This document shows, piece after piece, positions 1 through 5,473 of a stretch of DNA of 13,303 bases. Each line of letters opens with the position of its first letter. Position 1 is the stretch's first letter. Below the pieces are notes generated by a model. It made no database searches, had not been told where the DNA came from, and worked only from the letters and a program-made list of their open reading frames with translations. This DNA comes from SIG598 sp045538015 (GTDB taxonomy: Bacteria > Bacillota > Clostridia > Oscillospirales > Acutalibacteraceae). The stretch covers positions 1 to 13,303 of the forward strand of contig JAZSQO010000038.1 in assembly GCA_045538015.1 (NCBI GenBank). Reading direction: 5' to 3'. The translations under genes were made by a program, and so were the position numbers.

Positions 1-1
1 A

Positions 2-118
2 CAAAAAGCGGAGCCAATACTTTGGTGTAAACATTTGAATCGCAAGCGCTTCAAATGGGTGAGCATTTTTGTGAAGTATGACGGAAAAGATGCAAGCAAG
101 ATCGTGCTTAAGTTCTAA
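2..118 (+). CDS. Possible 3' end of a plus-strand gene (C-terminal fragment)
   Basis: This frame is open from the left window edge to a TAA at 116-118, giving 38 codons that end in FVKYDGKDASKIVLKF. The tail is basic and alternates hydrophobic and polar residues like a terminal beta-hairpin. The other two plus frames stop within the first 40 bases. No start can be seen, because the gene would begin left of the window. The opposite strand is also open across this stretch, and 38 open codons can arise by chance. I do not recognise the family. If real, the gene converges on the minus-strand gene ending at 255. Confidence 0.25.
   Translation, partial: QKAEPILWCKHLNRKRFKWVSIFVKYDGKDASKIVLKF
32..57. 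repeat. Near-perfect 26-bp palindrome
   Basis: Two 12-base arms (CATTTGAATCGC and GCGCTTCAAATG) flank a central AA. Eleven of the 12 pairs match; the only mismatch is between 40 and 49. It could be an operator or a hairpin. No U-run follows directly on either strand, although a T5 lies at 66-70 on the plus strand, so it is not a clear terminator. It falls inside the possible plus-strand coding tail. Confidence 0.55.
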
Positions 119-254
119 AACGGGAATTGTGCGGTGTTGCCCTAAATGCAAGCTGTCTTATGAATCGAGTGATACAAACCGCAGCAAACACCCAGATCTT
201 CGGCCTCCCTCCCGCTCTTGTCATCCCTTGCGCTGAACGACAGCTGCCGCCAAC

Positions 255-1505
255 TCAGTTATCCAGTGCGCTTTTGATCTCAGGCACACCGTCAATGCGG
301 AAGTGATATCTGCTGTTGGCGCTGGTCACCAATCTGGAGATGCGGCCGTTCTCATCTATATCGATAAAAGCTATAGACTCATAATTATCCTCTTCTCCGT
401 ACGCAATGACGATACACTTTTTCCCTACTCCATACGGCAGAGATTCTTCTCCATCATCCACCGAAGAAATCACCGCCTGATGCGCAAAGCACTTTCTCTT
501 TGCATTTGCCGTTATATATTTCAGCCGGTCAACTATCGCACCGCGTCCTGCATACGCAGCGTTATTATACTCTGCAAGATAAGCCGCATTCTCCGCAAAG
601 ACGAAACGAATGCGCTCAGCATCCGCTCCGGCAAAGGTCGAGCGAAGAATTGACAGATCGTTTGCTTCATCCAGGACAATACCTTTTTCATATTCGTAGA
701 TTGCTGCATCACCGGAAATAGTAAACACTCCACTGACCACGGCACCTACACGCATATTGGTACGCTGCTCTTCTTTTACATCGTCAATCGTGTGAACAAT
801 TTCCAGATCGCCATATTCCGTGCCAATTATGCAGCGTATGTACGCATTATGCTTTTCTCCGTCTGTTTCAATGCTCCCACAATACAGATTTTTGACGGTG
901 CCACGGATAAGCATCAGATCATCCATATCTTCATCGGCTTCAAAATCCTCCGTCCCCGGATTGTGATTATGCATTAAACCGGTAGGAAACATGACTCCGT
1001 CAGCAAGAAGAAGCTTGTTGCCATCGACCAGATCCGGCTGCGCTTCAGCATACTCATCCTCATCCCTAAAATATTCTATCAGAGCCGGAAACGCTATCAC
1101 CTGCAGTTTGACTGTCTCACCCTCGTCAAAACTTGGCAGAACATCCGCATTGACAATATTGACTACCGCCATTCCTCCCTTGTCGCTCACCCTGTGAACA
1201 ACGCAGCGATGTTCCATTACATCAGCTTCTTTGCGAGCGATATTCATCCCGGACAGCCGAACATCCCAGACACAGTTGCCGGAAGAATGTGTATCCATCC
1301 CCATAACCTCAAAACGCTTTTCTTCATCATTGCGAACCGTGCGCAGAATCAGCTGAGCGTCTCCAAAATGCAGATTCATATAGGGAAATCCGTAGTATCC
1401 AACAATAGCCTCCCCTTCCTGCGCAATATATCTCCACAGCGCACAAATCTGTTCTTCATTATCAGCAAGGAAACCCAAGCCAAGTTTTTCAATAAAGTTC
1501 GGCAT
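255..1505 (-). CDS. Uncharacterised 416-aa cytosolic protein with possible NTF2/SnoaL-like C-terminus
   Basis: I do not recognise a named family for the whole protein. There is no signal peptide or membrane segment, so it is probably cytosolic. The protein is acidic. Residues ~1-280 form a mixed alpha/beta region with several Asp/Glu-rich stretches (FRDEDEYAEAQPD; EADEDMDD) and a run MFPTGLMHNHNPG. Residues ~285-410 look like an NTF2/SnoaL-type fold: an N-terminal helix, then YAGRGAIVDRLKYI, then strands such as KCIVIAYG and ESIAFIDID followed by NGRISRLVT. That fold call is from pattern memory and moderate at best. The ATG at 1505 is chosen over TTG 1523 and ATG 1520, because GGAGGG at 1518-1513 lies 7 bases upstream of it and would be inside the longer forms. 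It follows the surface operon after a terminator and probably has its own promoter, so a functional link to the operon is not shown. Confidence 0.85.
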   Translation of the reverse strand: MPNFIEKLGLGFLADNEEQICALWRYIAQEGEAIVGYYGFPYMNLHFGDAQLILRTVRNDEEKRFEVMGMDTHSSGNCVWDVRLSGMNIARKEADVMEHRCVVHRVSDKGGMAVVNIVNADVLPSFDEGETVKLQVIAFPALIEYFRDEDEYAEAQPDLVDGNKLLLADGVMFPTGLMHNHNPGTEDFEADEDMDDLMLIRGTVKNLYCGSIETDGEKHNAYIRCIIGTEYGDLEIVHTIDDVKEEQRTNMRVGAVVSGVFTISGDAAIYEYEKGIVLDEANDLSILRSTFAGADAERIRFVFAENAAYLAEYNNAAYAGRGAIVDRLKYITANAKRKCFAHQAVISSVDDGEESLPYGVGKKCIVIAYGEEDNYESIAFIDIDENGRISRLVTSANSRYHFRIDGVPEIKSALDN

Positions 1506-1512
1506 TATCTTT

Positions 1513-1518
1513 CCCTCC
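1513..1518 (-). promoter_or_regulatory. Ribosome binding site that sets the start at 1505
   Basis: GGAGGG reads 1518 to 1513 on the minus strand and is separated by 7 bases from the ATG at 1505. Its position inside the in-frame TTG (1523) and ATG (1520) extensions argues against those longer starts. Confidence 0.75.
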
Positions 1519-1553
1519 ATCAATTATTTTGCCATAGAGAATATTAAGAGGTA

Positions 1554-1580
1554 ATCATATCATCACTTTTGCATATTCAA
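1554..1580 (-). promoter_or_regulatory. Probable extended -10 promoter for the 416-aa protein gene
   Basis: On the minus strand a TATGAT box (1559-1554) is preceded by TGA, giving the extended -10 form TGATATGAT. A TTGAAT (1580-1575) lies 15 bases upstream as a weak -35. Transcription would start near 1547, about 40 bases before the ATG at 1505. The -35 lies on the descending arm of the operon terminator hairpin. The element is predicted by eye. Confidence 0.4.
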
Positions 1581-1585
1581 AAGTG
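1564..1585. repeat. Inverted repeat inside the promoter, candidate operator
   Basis: CACTTTTG at 1564-1571 and CAAAAGTG at 1578-1585 are perfect 8-base inverted arms separated by 6 bases. The element lies across the spacer between the proposed -35 and -10 boxes, where a dimeric repressor could bind. One arm is shared with the terminator stem at 1580-1590, so in RNA the two hairpins exclude each other. Confidence 0.45.
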
Positions 1586-1616
1586 CAGGGTCGCAAATAT
1601 GGCGCCCCTGCACTTT
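1576..1616 (-). terminator. Rho-independent terminator of the surface operon
   Basis: The arms at 1580-1590 and 1606-1616 (AAAGTGCAGGG and CCCTGCACTTT) pair perfectly over 11 bases. Past one mismatch a further CGC/GCG pairs, leaving a 7-base loop. On the minus strand the stem ends in TTTT, then GAATATG. The U-run is short, so termination may be partial. It starts 6 bases after the stop of the wall-anchored protein gene at 1623, as expected for the end of the operon. Confidence 0.7.
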
Positions 1617-1622
1617 GTTTGG

Positions 1623-2330
1623 CTACACATTCTCTTTGTCTGATCTCCGAAGAACACACAGATACTTGCTGTCCTTGAGCATCAAAGCTGCAATCGTCAT
1701 TGTTGACAGCACCATCAGCACAATCGGAATGACAAGGCTCGTTTGCTTGTCACCCGTATCCGGCACATTTACATCATTTTCTGATGAATTCCTTGTGGAA
1801 ACAACATAATAGCCGTTGCCTTGTGCCGAAAAAGTCACGGTTTTATTCAACGACGAACTTAAAATCTCTGAAGATCCATCGGTCGACAAATAGTACAGTG
1901 TGTCGGCTTTTTTTATTGCCTTTCCAACTGATACGGACACGGAATACAGCGGTTTTACAGTTTCGCCGCCGTACGAAAAACGCACATAAAACGGTATCAG
2001 ATCTGCTTCCGTTTTATTCAGCGAACCCTTTATCCATCTATAAGCTTCCTGGTCTTCCGCCGAAACACTAACGACCGTCAAAACTGTGCCATCAGCTACG
2101 GACGAATTAAACTTAAAGGCAACTCCATTAATTGTCACCGTTGTGCTTCCGTCGTGAAAAGTCGCTTTGCTGACATTTTCGGACGATGATGTATCAATGC
2201 TTTTTGCATACACACCAATATTCTGCGGAGGATCTGTTTCAGATATCTCCGAGGCGCCCACGGACAACGAGAATAATACAGACAAAAGGAGAATCACATA
2301 AAAGGAGAATATTTTTTTTTGCAATCTCAT
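1623..2330 (-). CDS. Sortase-type wall-anchored secreted protein (VPDTG signal)
   Basis: The 235-residue product begins with a signal peptide (basic MRLQKK, hydrophobic core, likely cleavage after VGA near residue 26). It ends with VPDTG at ~189-193, a hydrophobic stretch at ~199-218 and a basic tail containing RR. This is the tripartite signal that sortases cleave and link to peptidoglycan. VPDTG differs from LPXTG at the first position. The middle (~60-185) looks like an Ig-like beta module often seen before such anchors, with TLYYLSTDGSSE and NGYYVVST near its end. Just after the signal peptide, IGVYAKSIDTSSSENV closely matches the start of mature protein 2856-3389. The ATG at 2330 overlaps the preceding TGA (ATGA), with an AGAGGGGGA ribosome site just upstream; a start at 2417 would add a non-signal stretch inside the previous gene. 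It is the last gene of the operon. No sortase gene lies in the window. Confidence 0.85.
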   Translation of the reverse strand: MRLQKKIFSFYVILLLSVLFSLSVGASEISETDPPQNIGVYAKSIDTSSSENVSKATFHDGSTTVTINGVAFKFNSSVADGTVLTVVSVSAEDQEAYRWIKGSLNKTEADLIPFYVRFSYGGETVKPLYSVSVSVGKAIKKADTLYYLSTDGSSEILSSSLNKTVTFSAQGNGYYVVSTRNSSENDVNVPDTGDKQTSLVIPIVLMVLSTMTIAALMLKDSKYLCVLRRSDKENV

Positions 2331-2854
2331 TCCCCCTCTGCTATATGAAGTGTTGTGTTGAGTGTTACTGTACCCATGCTGTAATAGGTTTCCGGCTGGT
2401 ATGCAATTATCTTGCATTTCACAGGACCGCTCGTTCGCGGAATCGAACTGAATGTTATACTCTGCAGAAATTCTCCCGGATGAACCAATCCAGTCTCTCC
2501 AAGAGTTTGTCCTTTTTCATCAACTATCCTTAGACGGAGCAGTACCGAATTGTCCGCCGGCGAGGTGAAGAATACATCAGCATTATCTCCACGAAGGTTT
2601 ATATTTCCGCATAGATAGAAAACATATCCCTTCTCGATTTCCAGCCTGGTATATCCCAGGTCTGCTGGCACTTCGTCAGGCATTCCCGCGACAGCATTAC
2701 TGTCATGCGGAGGCGGAGAAAATTCAACCGCCTCCATCGCCGGCTTGTTAAGACACAAAGTCACAGACATCATCGCCAATGCCGCAACACACACAAATAT
2801 TGAGGCAATCAGCGGCTTTGACAGCATTGCTCCTTCTGTTTTTTGAGCGTTCAT
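2327..2854 (-). CDS. Single-pass membrane protein with extracellular beta domain (second paralog)
   Basis: The 175-residue product has one hydrophobic segment at ~14-35 and no clear cleavage site. It should be N-in with most of the protein outside. Past the membrane come KPAMEAVEFSPPP, a Pro-rich linker, and then a beta-rich domain. The domain shares spaced motifs with the protein at 3980-4576: FxxPxxxS, PGxxLQ, YxPET and a late NT before the last strand. Both also have KP...EFxP after the membrane. The ATG at 2854 follows the stop of the previous gene (TAA at 2858-2856) with one base between, so translation is probably coupled. A start at 2884 would overlap that gene by 29 bases, and an ATG at 2827 after GAAGGAG is possible but too close to its purine tract. 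The gene ends overlapping the next start by 4 bases. The biochemical role is unknown; anchoring or chaperoning the adjacent secreted proteins is an inference. Confidence 0.8.
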   Translation of the reverse strand: MNAQKTEGAMLSKPLIASIFVCVAALAMMSVTLCLNKPAMEAVEFSPPPHDSNAVAGMPDEVPADLGYTRLEIEKGYVFYLCGNINLRGDNADVFFTSPADNSVLLRLRIVDEKGQTLGETGLVHPGEFLQSITFSSIPRTSGPVKCKIIAYQPETYYSMGTVTLNTTLHIAEGE

Positions 2855-2855
2855 T

Positions 2856-3389
2856 TTATGACAGTGTAACTGTAATAGTACCAACCTTTGTAAAATCAGT
2901 TACGCTGCTGTCGAGCGTGCCTCCGACATTGAATTCAACCTTACCGGTTAACTCTGCCGCGTCAACAGCCTTGTTTACCGCGGAGGGAAGGTCTATCGAA
3001 TCCACAGAAAAGCTGCCGGTGACAGTTGAATAAGCTGTGTCAGAAGCATACTCAAAGTTTGCTGTAACACCCTTGTTGGAATGGTTGGTTATGGTGATGG
3101 TGTTTCCATTGCTTGTCCACGCGCTGGTTGATGTTGCTGTATACTCATGGGTATCAGGATTCCATGTGTTTGCACCGCTTGTGGTGTAAGTAAATTCCAT
3201 TGCACCCCATGAAAGATCAACGCTATAAACATCCTCGCTCGAAGAGCCATCGACATATTTGGCGTTTACACCTATCTCGCGTTCTTCCTGACCGACACCT
3301 GCTTCATTTCCTCCTGCAGCGGATGCTGTAAATGTCCCCGTGCTGAGAATCAGCGCAGAGGTCAGCAAAAGAGTAATATATTTCTTCAT
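2856..3389 (-). CDS. Small secreted EWG-domain protein (second paralog)
   Basis: The 177-residue product has a signal peptide with likely cleavage after ASA at residue 24. An acidic, Gly-rich lead follows (GVGQEERE), then IGVNAKYVDGSSSEDV and one EWG domain at ~53-177. The domain shows VYSVDLSWGAMEF (W at 61), WNPDTHEY, GNTITITNHSN, F.Y, LPSAV and a final GTITVTLS. It aligns along its whole length with the product at 3408-3929 and with the C-terminus of the cohesin-like protein at 4569-5459. There is no wall sorting signal or membrane anchor, so after export it is free or held by a partner. GGAGG with 8-base spacing precedes the ATG at 3389, 18 bases after the previous stop. Only one of its six Phe codons is TTC, so codon bias is weaker than in its paralog. 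I do not recognise a described family; a structural subunit is plausible. Confidence 0.9.
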   Translation of the reverse strand: MKKYITLLLTSALILSTGTFTASAAGGNEAGVGQEEREIGVNAKYVDGSSSEDVYSVDLSWGAMEFTYTTSGANTWNPDTHEYTATSTSAWTSNGNTITITNHSNKGVTANFEYASDTAYSTVTGSFSVDSIDLPSAVNKAVDAAELTGKVEFNVGGTLDSSVTDFTKVGTITVTLS

Positions 3390-3407
3390 GACATAAGCCT
3401 CCGAAAA

Positions 3408-3929
3408 TTAATCAATGGTCACAGTAACAGTACCGACAACAGTTTTGGCGGTAGTATCACTGGCAAGGGTTCCGGAAAGAGTAAGAGTAGAGGTTACAGT
3501 AGGTGCATCGGCGACTGCGGTATCAACAGCAGAAGCCAGAGTTTCCTGGGTAACATCGAGAGTGCCGATCACGCTGTCGAAGCCGGTTGCCTTGCTGTAC
3601 TCGAACGCAACATCAACAGCCGCATTGGAATGGTTGGTGACCTTGACAGTGTTGCCGTTGGCGCTCCAAGAAGCCTCGGCAGTGTCAGCATACGTATGGG
3701 TATCAGGCTGCCAGGTGCCTTCCGCCGCATCGGTGAAGGTGAATTCCATTGCACCCCACTCAATGTCAACGCTATATACAGTGCCTGCGCTGTAGCCCTC
3801 CTCGTAGGTGGCTTTTACATTCGCGGACTCTTCCTCGCCGGCACCGGCAGGTGCCGCTTCCGCAGAAACAGCTGTGCAGAGAGAACCGAACATAAGAACA
3901 GCAAGGGCAAGAGACATTATTTTTTTCAT
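3408..3929 (-). CDS. Small secreted EWG-domain protein (first paralog, probably highly expressed)
   Basis: The 173-residue product has a signal peptide (MKK, hydrophobic core, cleavage probably after VSA at 23). An acidic, Gly/Ala-rich lead (PAGAGEEES) follows, then NVKATYEEG, and an EWG domain at ~50-173: VYSVDIEWGAMEF (W at 58), WQPDTHTY, a second Trp in SW.ANGN, VTNHSN, FEY, LASAV and a terminal GTVTVTID. The mature part is mostly Thr, Val, Ala, Ser and Asp, as in an all-beta surface protein. There is no anchor. All five Phe codons are TTC and many two-fold codons end in C, unlike the paralog at 2856-3389, suggesting selection for high expression and a major-subunit role (inference). AAGGAAGGT precedes the ATG. 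A 50-base gap with a possible hairpin separates it from the gene upstream. Cys18 lies in the signal peptide but does not form a lipobox. Confidence 0.9.
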   Translation of the reverse strand: MKKIMSLALAVLMFGSLCTAVSAEAAPAGAGEEESANVKATYEEGYSAGTVYSVDIEWGAMEFTFTDAAEGTWQPDTHTYADTAEASWSANGNTVKVTNHSNAAVDVAFEYSKATGFDSVIGTLDVTQETLASAVDTAVADAPTVTSTLTLSGTLASDTTAKTVVGTVTVTID

Positions 3930-3962
3930 TTTGATTACCTTCCTTTACTAATTTCATTTTTT

Positions 3963-3995
3963 AATCACTGGTCTTGTTTTCACTTCACAGTGATT
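3963..3995. other. Candidate mRNA hairpin between the membrane protein and EWG genes
   Basis: AATCACTG at 3963-3970 and CAGTGATT at 3988-3995 are perfect 8-base inverted arms with a 17-base loop, spanning the stop codon of the gene ending at 3980. On the minus strand it is followed by an A-run rather than a U-run, so it is not a terminator. It could be a processing or stabilising structure 5' of the 3929-3408 message. Confidence 0.35.
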
Positions 3996-4576
3996 GTGAT
4001 CGGAATATTGGTATTTACAATTGCGCGCTCGCCTGTTTCAGGATTGTAGTACAAGACATTAAATCTGCCAGCGTATGTTCCTGCTGAGAGCGTTGCGGTG
4101 TCGAGGAGGCCCATTGTCTGGAGCATATATCCCGGAGGCAATTTTTCCGACTGAGCTATAACAACCTCAGTGTCCCCGCTTACAACTATAAGCTGCAGAA
4201 CAACATCCTGCGTAGAACGCGAGGGATTCTGGAAAAGAAGCTTTATCTCGTTGCTGTCAAGGTTAATTGTTACCTCATTGGAATAGGTCAGAGATACAGC
4301 ACCGCCGCCTTCTTCGTGATCCATCTTGTCTGTGTCGGATTCGCTTACAAGAGCTTGTGCATTCTCATCAGTCTGCTGTGGAGCAAACTCGGGAGCAATG
4401 ACAGGCTTTGCGTTTGCGCTCAGTGTGGCAATCGTAATCGCTACCGCGGTGATTGCAATCACAGTCAGGACACCTATCATCACCTTCTGCCAGTTGCTGT
4501 CTTTTTTCAGCCACACAGCCAGCGACGACCAAAGTGTTTTTGCCTTGTTGGTAAACGCTTCGATTTTTTCATTCAT
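3980..4576 (-). CDS. Single-pass membrane protein with extracellular beta domain (first paralog)
   Basis: The 198-residue product has a basic, amphipathic cytoplasmic N-terminus of ~30 residues, one membrane segment at ~32-52, a low-complexity linker rich in Pro, Gln, Asp and Glu (APEFAPQQTDEN; DHEEGGG), and a C-terminal beta domain at ~95-198. The domain motifs FQNPSRS, LPPGYMLQTM, SAGTYAGRF and YYNPETGE, with a final NTNIPITITVK, recur in looser form in the protein at 2327-2854. The longer cytoplasmic part distinguishes it from that paralog. Of two adjacent ATGs, the one at 4576 is preferred, since AGGTGA ends 6 bases before it and only 3 before the other. The gene overlaps the end of the cohesin-like gene by 8 bases, so translation is probably coupled. 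I do not recognise a named family; the placement suggests it anchors or assists the flanking EWG proteins. Confidence 0.85.
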   Translation of the reverse strand: MNEKIEAFTNKAKTLWSSLAVWLKKDSNWQKVMIGVLTVIAITAVAITIATLSANAKPVIAPEFAPQQTDENAQALVSESDTDKMDHEEGGGAVSLTYSNEVTINLDSNEIKLLFQNPSRSTQDVVLQLIVVSGDTEVVIAQSEKLPPGYMLQTMGLLDTATLSAGTYAGRFNVLYYNPETGERAIVNTNIPITITVK

Positions 4577-5459
4577 CATTTTTCACCTCACTTATTTGCA
4601 CGGTAACCGCGCCTATTATTGCAGACTTCATTGAGCCTGTCGGCTCTCCCTGAAGTCGTAGGTACGCAGATGTGCTCTGACCGTTTGCGGAAACGGTAAC
4701 AGCTTCTGTCAGCAATTCATTCCCGTCATTGTATAATGCACCGCTGATGTGTTCATATCCGCTTGCTTTGGCGTAGCTGAACGCTGCGTTAATGTCTTCG
4801 AGTCCATTATTGATAACAGTCACTCGATTACTGCCATCATCGCAGTTCCACTTCTGATTTCCATATGAGTGTGTTTCCGGATCCCAATCACCAGAACTGT
4901 AGGTGAATTCCATGGAGCCCCACTCAATATCGACACTGAACACCGTCGGTGAATCAACAGTGTAGCTGATTGTCACATTCGATGTCAATGTCTGCTTGCT
5001 GCCATCAGCAGTCTGGATTTTTACTGTTACCGGCAATGTGATGATGCCTGACGCGGTTAAGCTCTCATTCACTTTGAGTTTTACCTGAAAAACATCATCA
5101 CACGGTGCGGGAATAGTACCCTCGTCGTTGACATACATCAGTCTGAGGCGTTTACTTCCAGTCTGATGTGTCGCCTTGTTGGAAAGAGCGGAATCATCAT
5201 CAATCAACGTCGTATACGCCACGACCGACAAAACACCGGTATCGATGTTTGTTATGTCTATCTGCAGTCCTCGGATTCCGGATGAATCGGCAGTATAGTT
5301 CTCGAGAGATACTGTAACTGTTACTTCATCGCCAACCGAGGGCTCAGAAGGTGAAATATCAACGCTGTACCCTATTTCACCTTCTGCCCGGACATTAAAT
5401 GGTATCAGAGTCAGTAGCAGCGTAAGAATTGCCGCAAACGAAATTATGCGTTTTGCCAT
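4569..5459 (-). CDS. Secreted cohesin-like plus EWG-domain protein
   Basis: The 296-residue product has a signal peptide (MAKR, hydrophobic core, cleavage after VRA near 25). Residues ~31-168 look like a cohesin module: SVDISPSEPSVGDEVTVTV, then GLQIDI, VLSVVAYTTLI, RLRLMYVNDEG, VFQVKLKV and TLPVTVKI. This is the strand pattern of cohesins, which bind dockerins. Residues ~171-291 are an EWG domain (VFSVDIEWGSMEF with W at 180, WDPETHSY, NRVTVINNG, a final GAVTVQIS) homologous to the small proteins at 3408-3929 and 2856-3389. There is one cohesin only and no sorting signal or C-terminal membrane segment, so attachment would need a partner, perhaps through the EWG domain. AAAGGAG with 9-base spacing precedes the ATG, and its first bases overlap the stop of the giant dockerin gene 14 bases upstream. 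The cohesin call rests on motif spacing; another Ig-like beta sandwich is the alternative. Confidence 0.85.
   Translation of the reverse strand: MAKRIISFAAILTLLLTLIPFNVRAEGEIGYSVDISPSEPSVGDEVTVTVSLENYTADSSGIRGLQIDITNIDTGVLSVVAYTTLIDDDSALSNKATHQTGSKRLRLMYVNDEGTIPAPCDDVFQVKLKVNESLTASGIITLPVTVKIQTADGSKQTLTSNVTISYTVDSPTVFSVDIEWGSMEFTYSSGDWDPETHSYGNQKWNCDDGSNRVTVINNGLEDINAAFSYAKASGYEHISGALYNDGNELLTEAVTVSANGQSTSAYLRLQGEPTGSMKSAIIGAVTVQISEVKNDE
4583..4588 (-). promoter_or_regulatory. Ribosome binding site that sets the start at 4576
   Basis: AGGTGA reads 4588 to 4583 on the minus strand, inside the last codons of the cohesin-like gene. It lies 6 bases from the ATG at 4576 but only 3 from the ATG at 4579, which favours the second ATG. 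Confidence 0.6.
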
Positions 5460-5473
5460 TTTTCATCACTCCT

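Noticed and set aside
119..254. Bidirectional terminator between the possible plus-strand gene and the gene ending at 255
   Set aside because: Only distant, bulged pairing (133-140 with 185-193) and a 4-base stem near 232-244 are seen, with no U-run on either strand.
2331..2417. Longer start (2417) for the wall-anchored protein
   Set aside because: It would place 29 polar residues before the signal peptide and extend deep into the previous gene; the ATG at 2330 has a purine-rich ribosome site and an ATGA overlap.
2855..2884. Longer start (2884) for the second membrane protein
   Set aside because: No ribosome site is seen, and the added residues are the shifted-frame copy of the end of the EWG gene.
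3415..3795. Plus-strand open frame rich in Val, Thr and Ala
   Set aside because: It is the mirror of the Thr/Val/Ala-rich EWG gene, whose signal peptide, ribosome site and paralogs support the minus strand.
3870..3880. Lipoprotein signal at Cys18 of the 173-aa protein
   Set aside because: The residues before Cys are G-S-L, which do not fit a lipobox, and a normal AxA-type cleavage site (VSA) follows five residues later.
2856..3929. WxL domain in the small secreted proteins
   Set aside because: The Trp motifs here are WGxMEF and WxPxTH; the paired W-x-L motifs of the WxL family are not present.
4000..4035. Promoter for the 173-aa EWG gene (TTGTAA with a distant CACAAT)
   Set aside because: The -10 matches only 4 of 6 bases and lies inside the upstream coding sequence; not better than chance.
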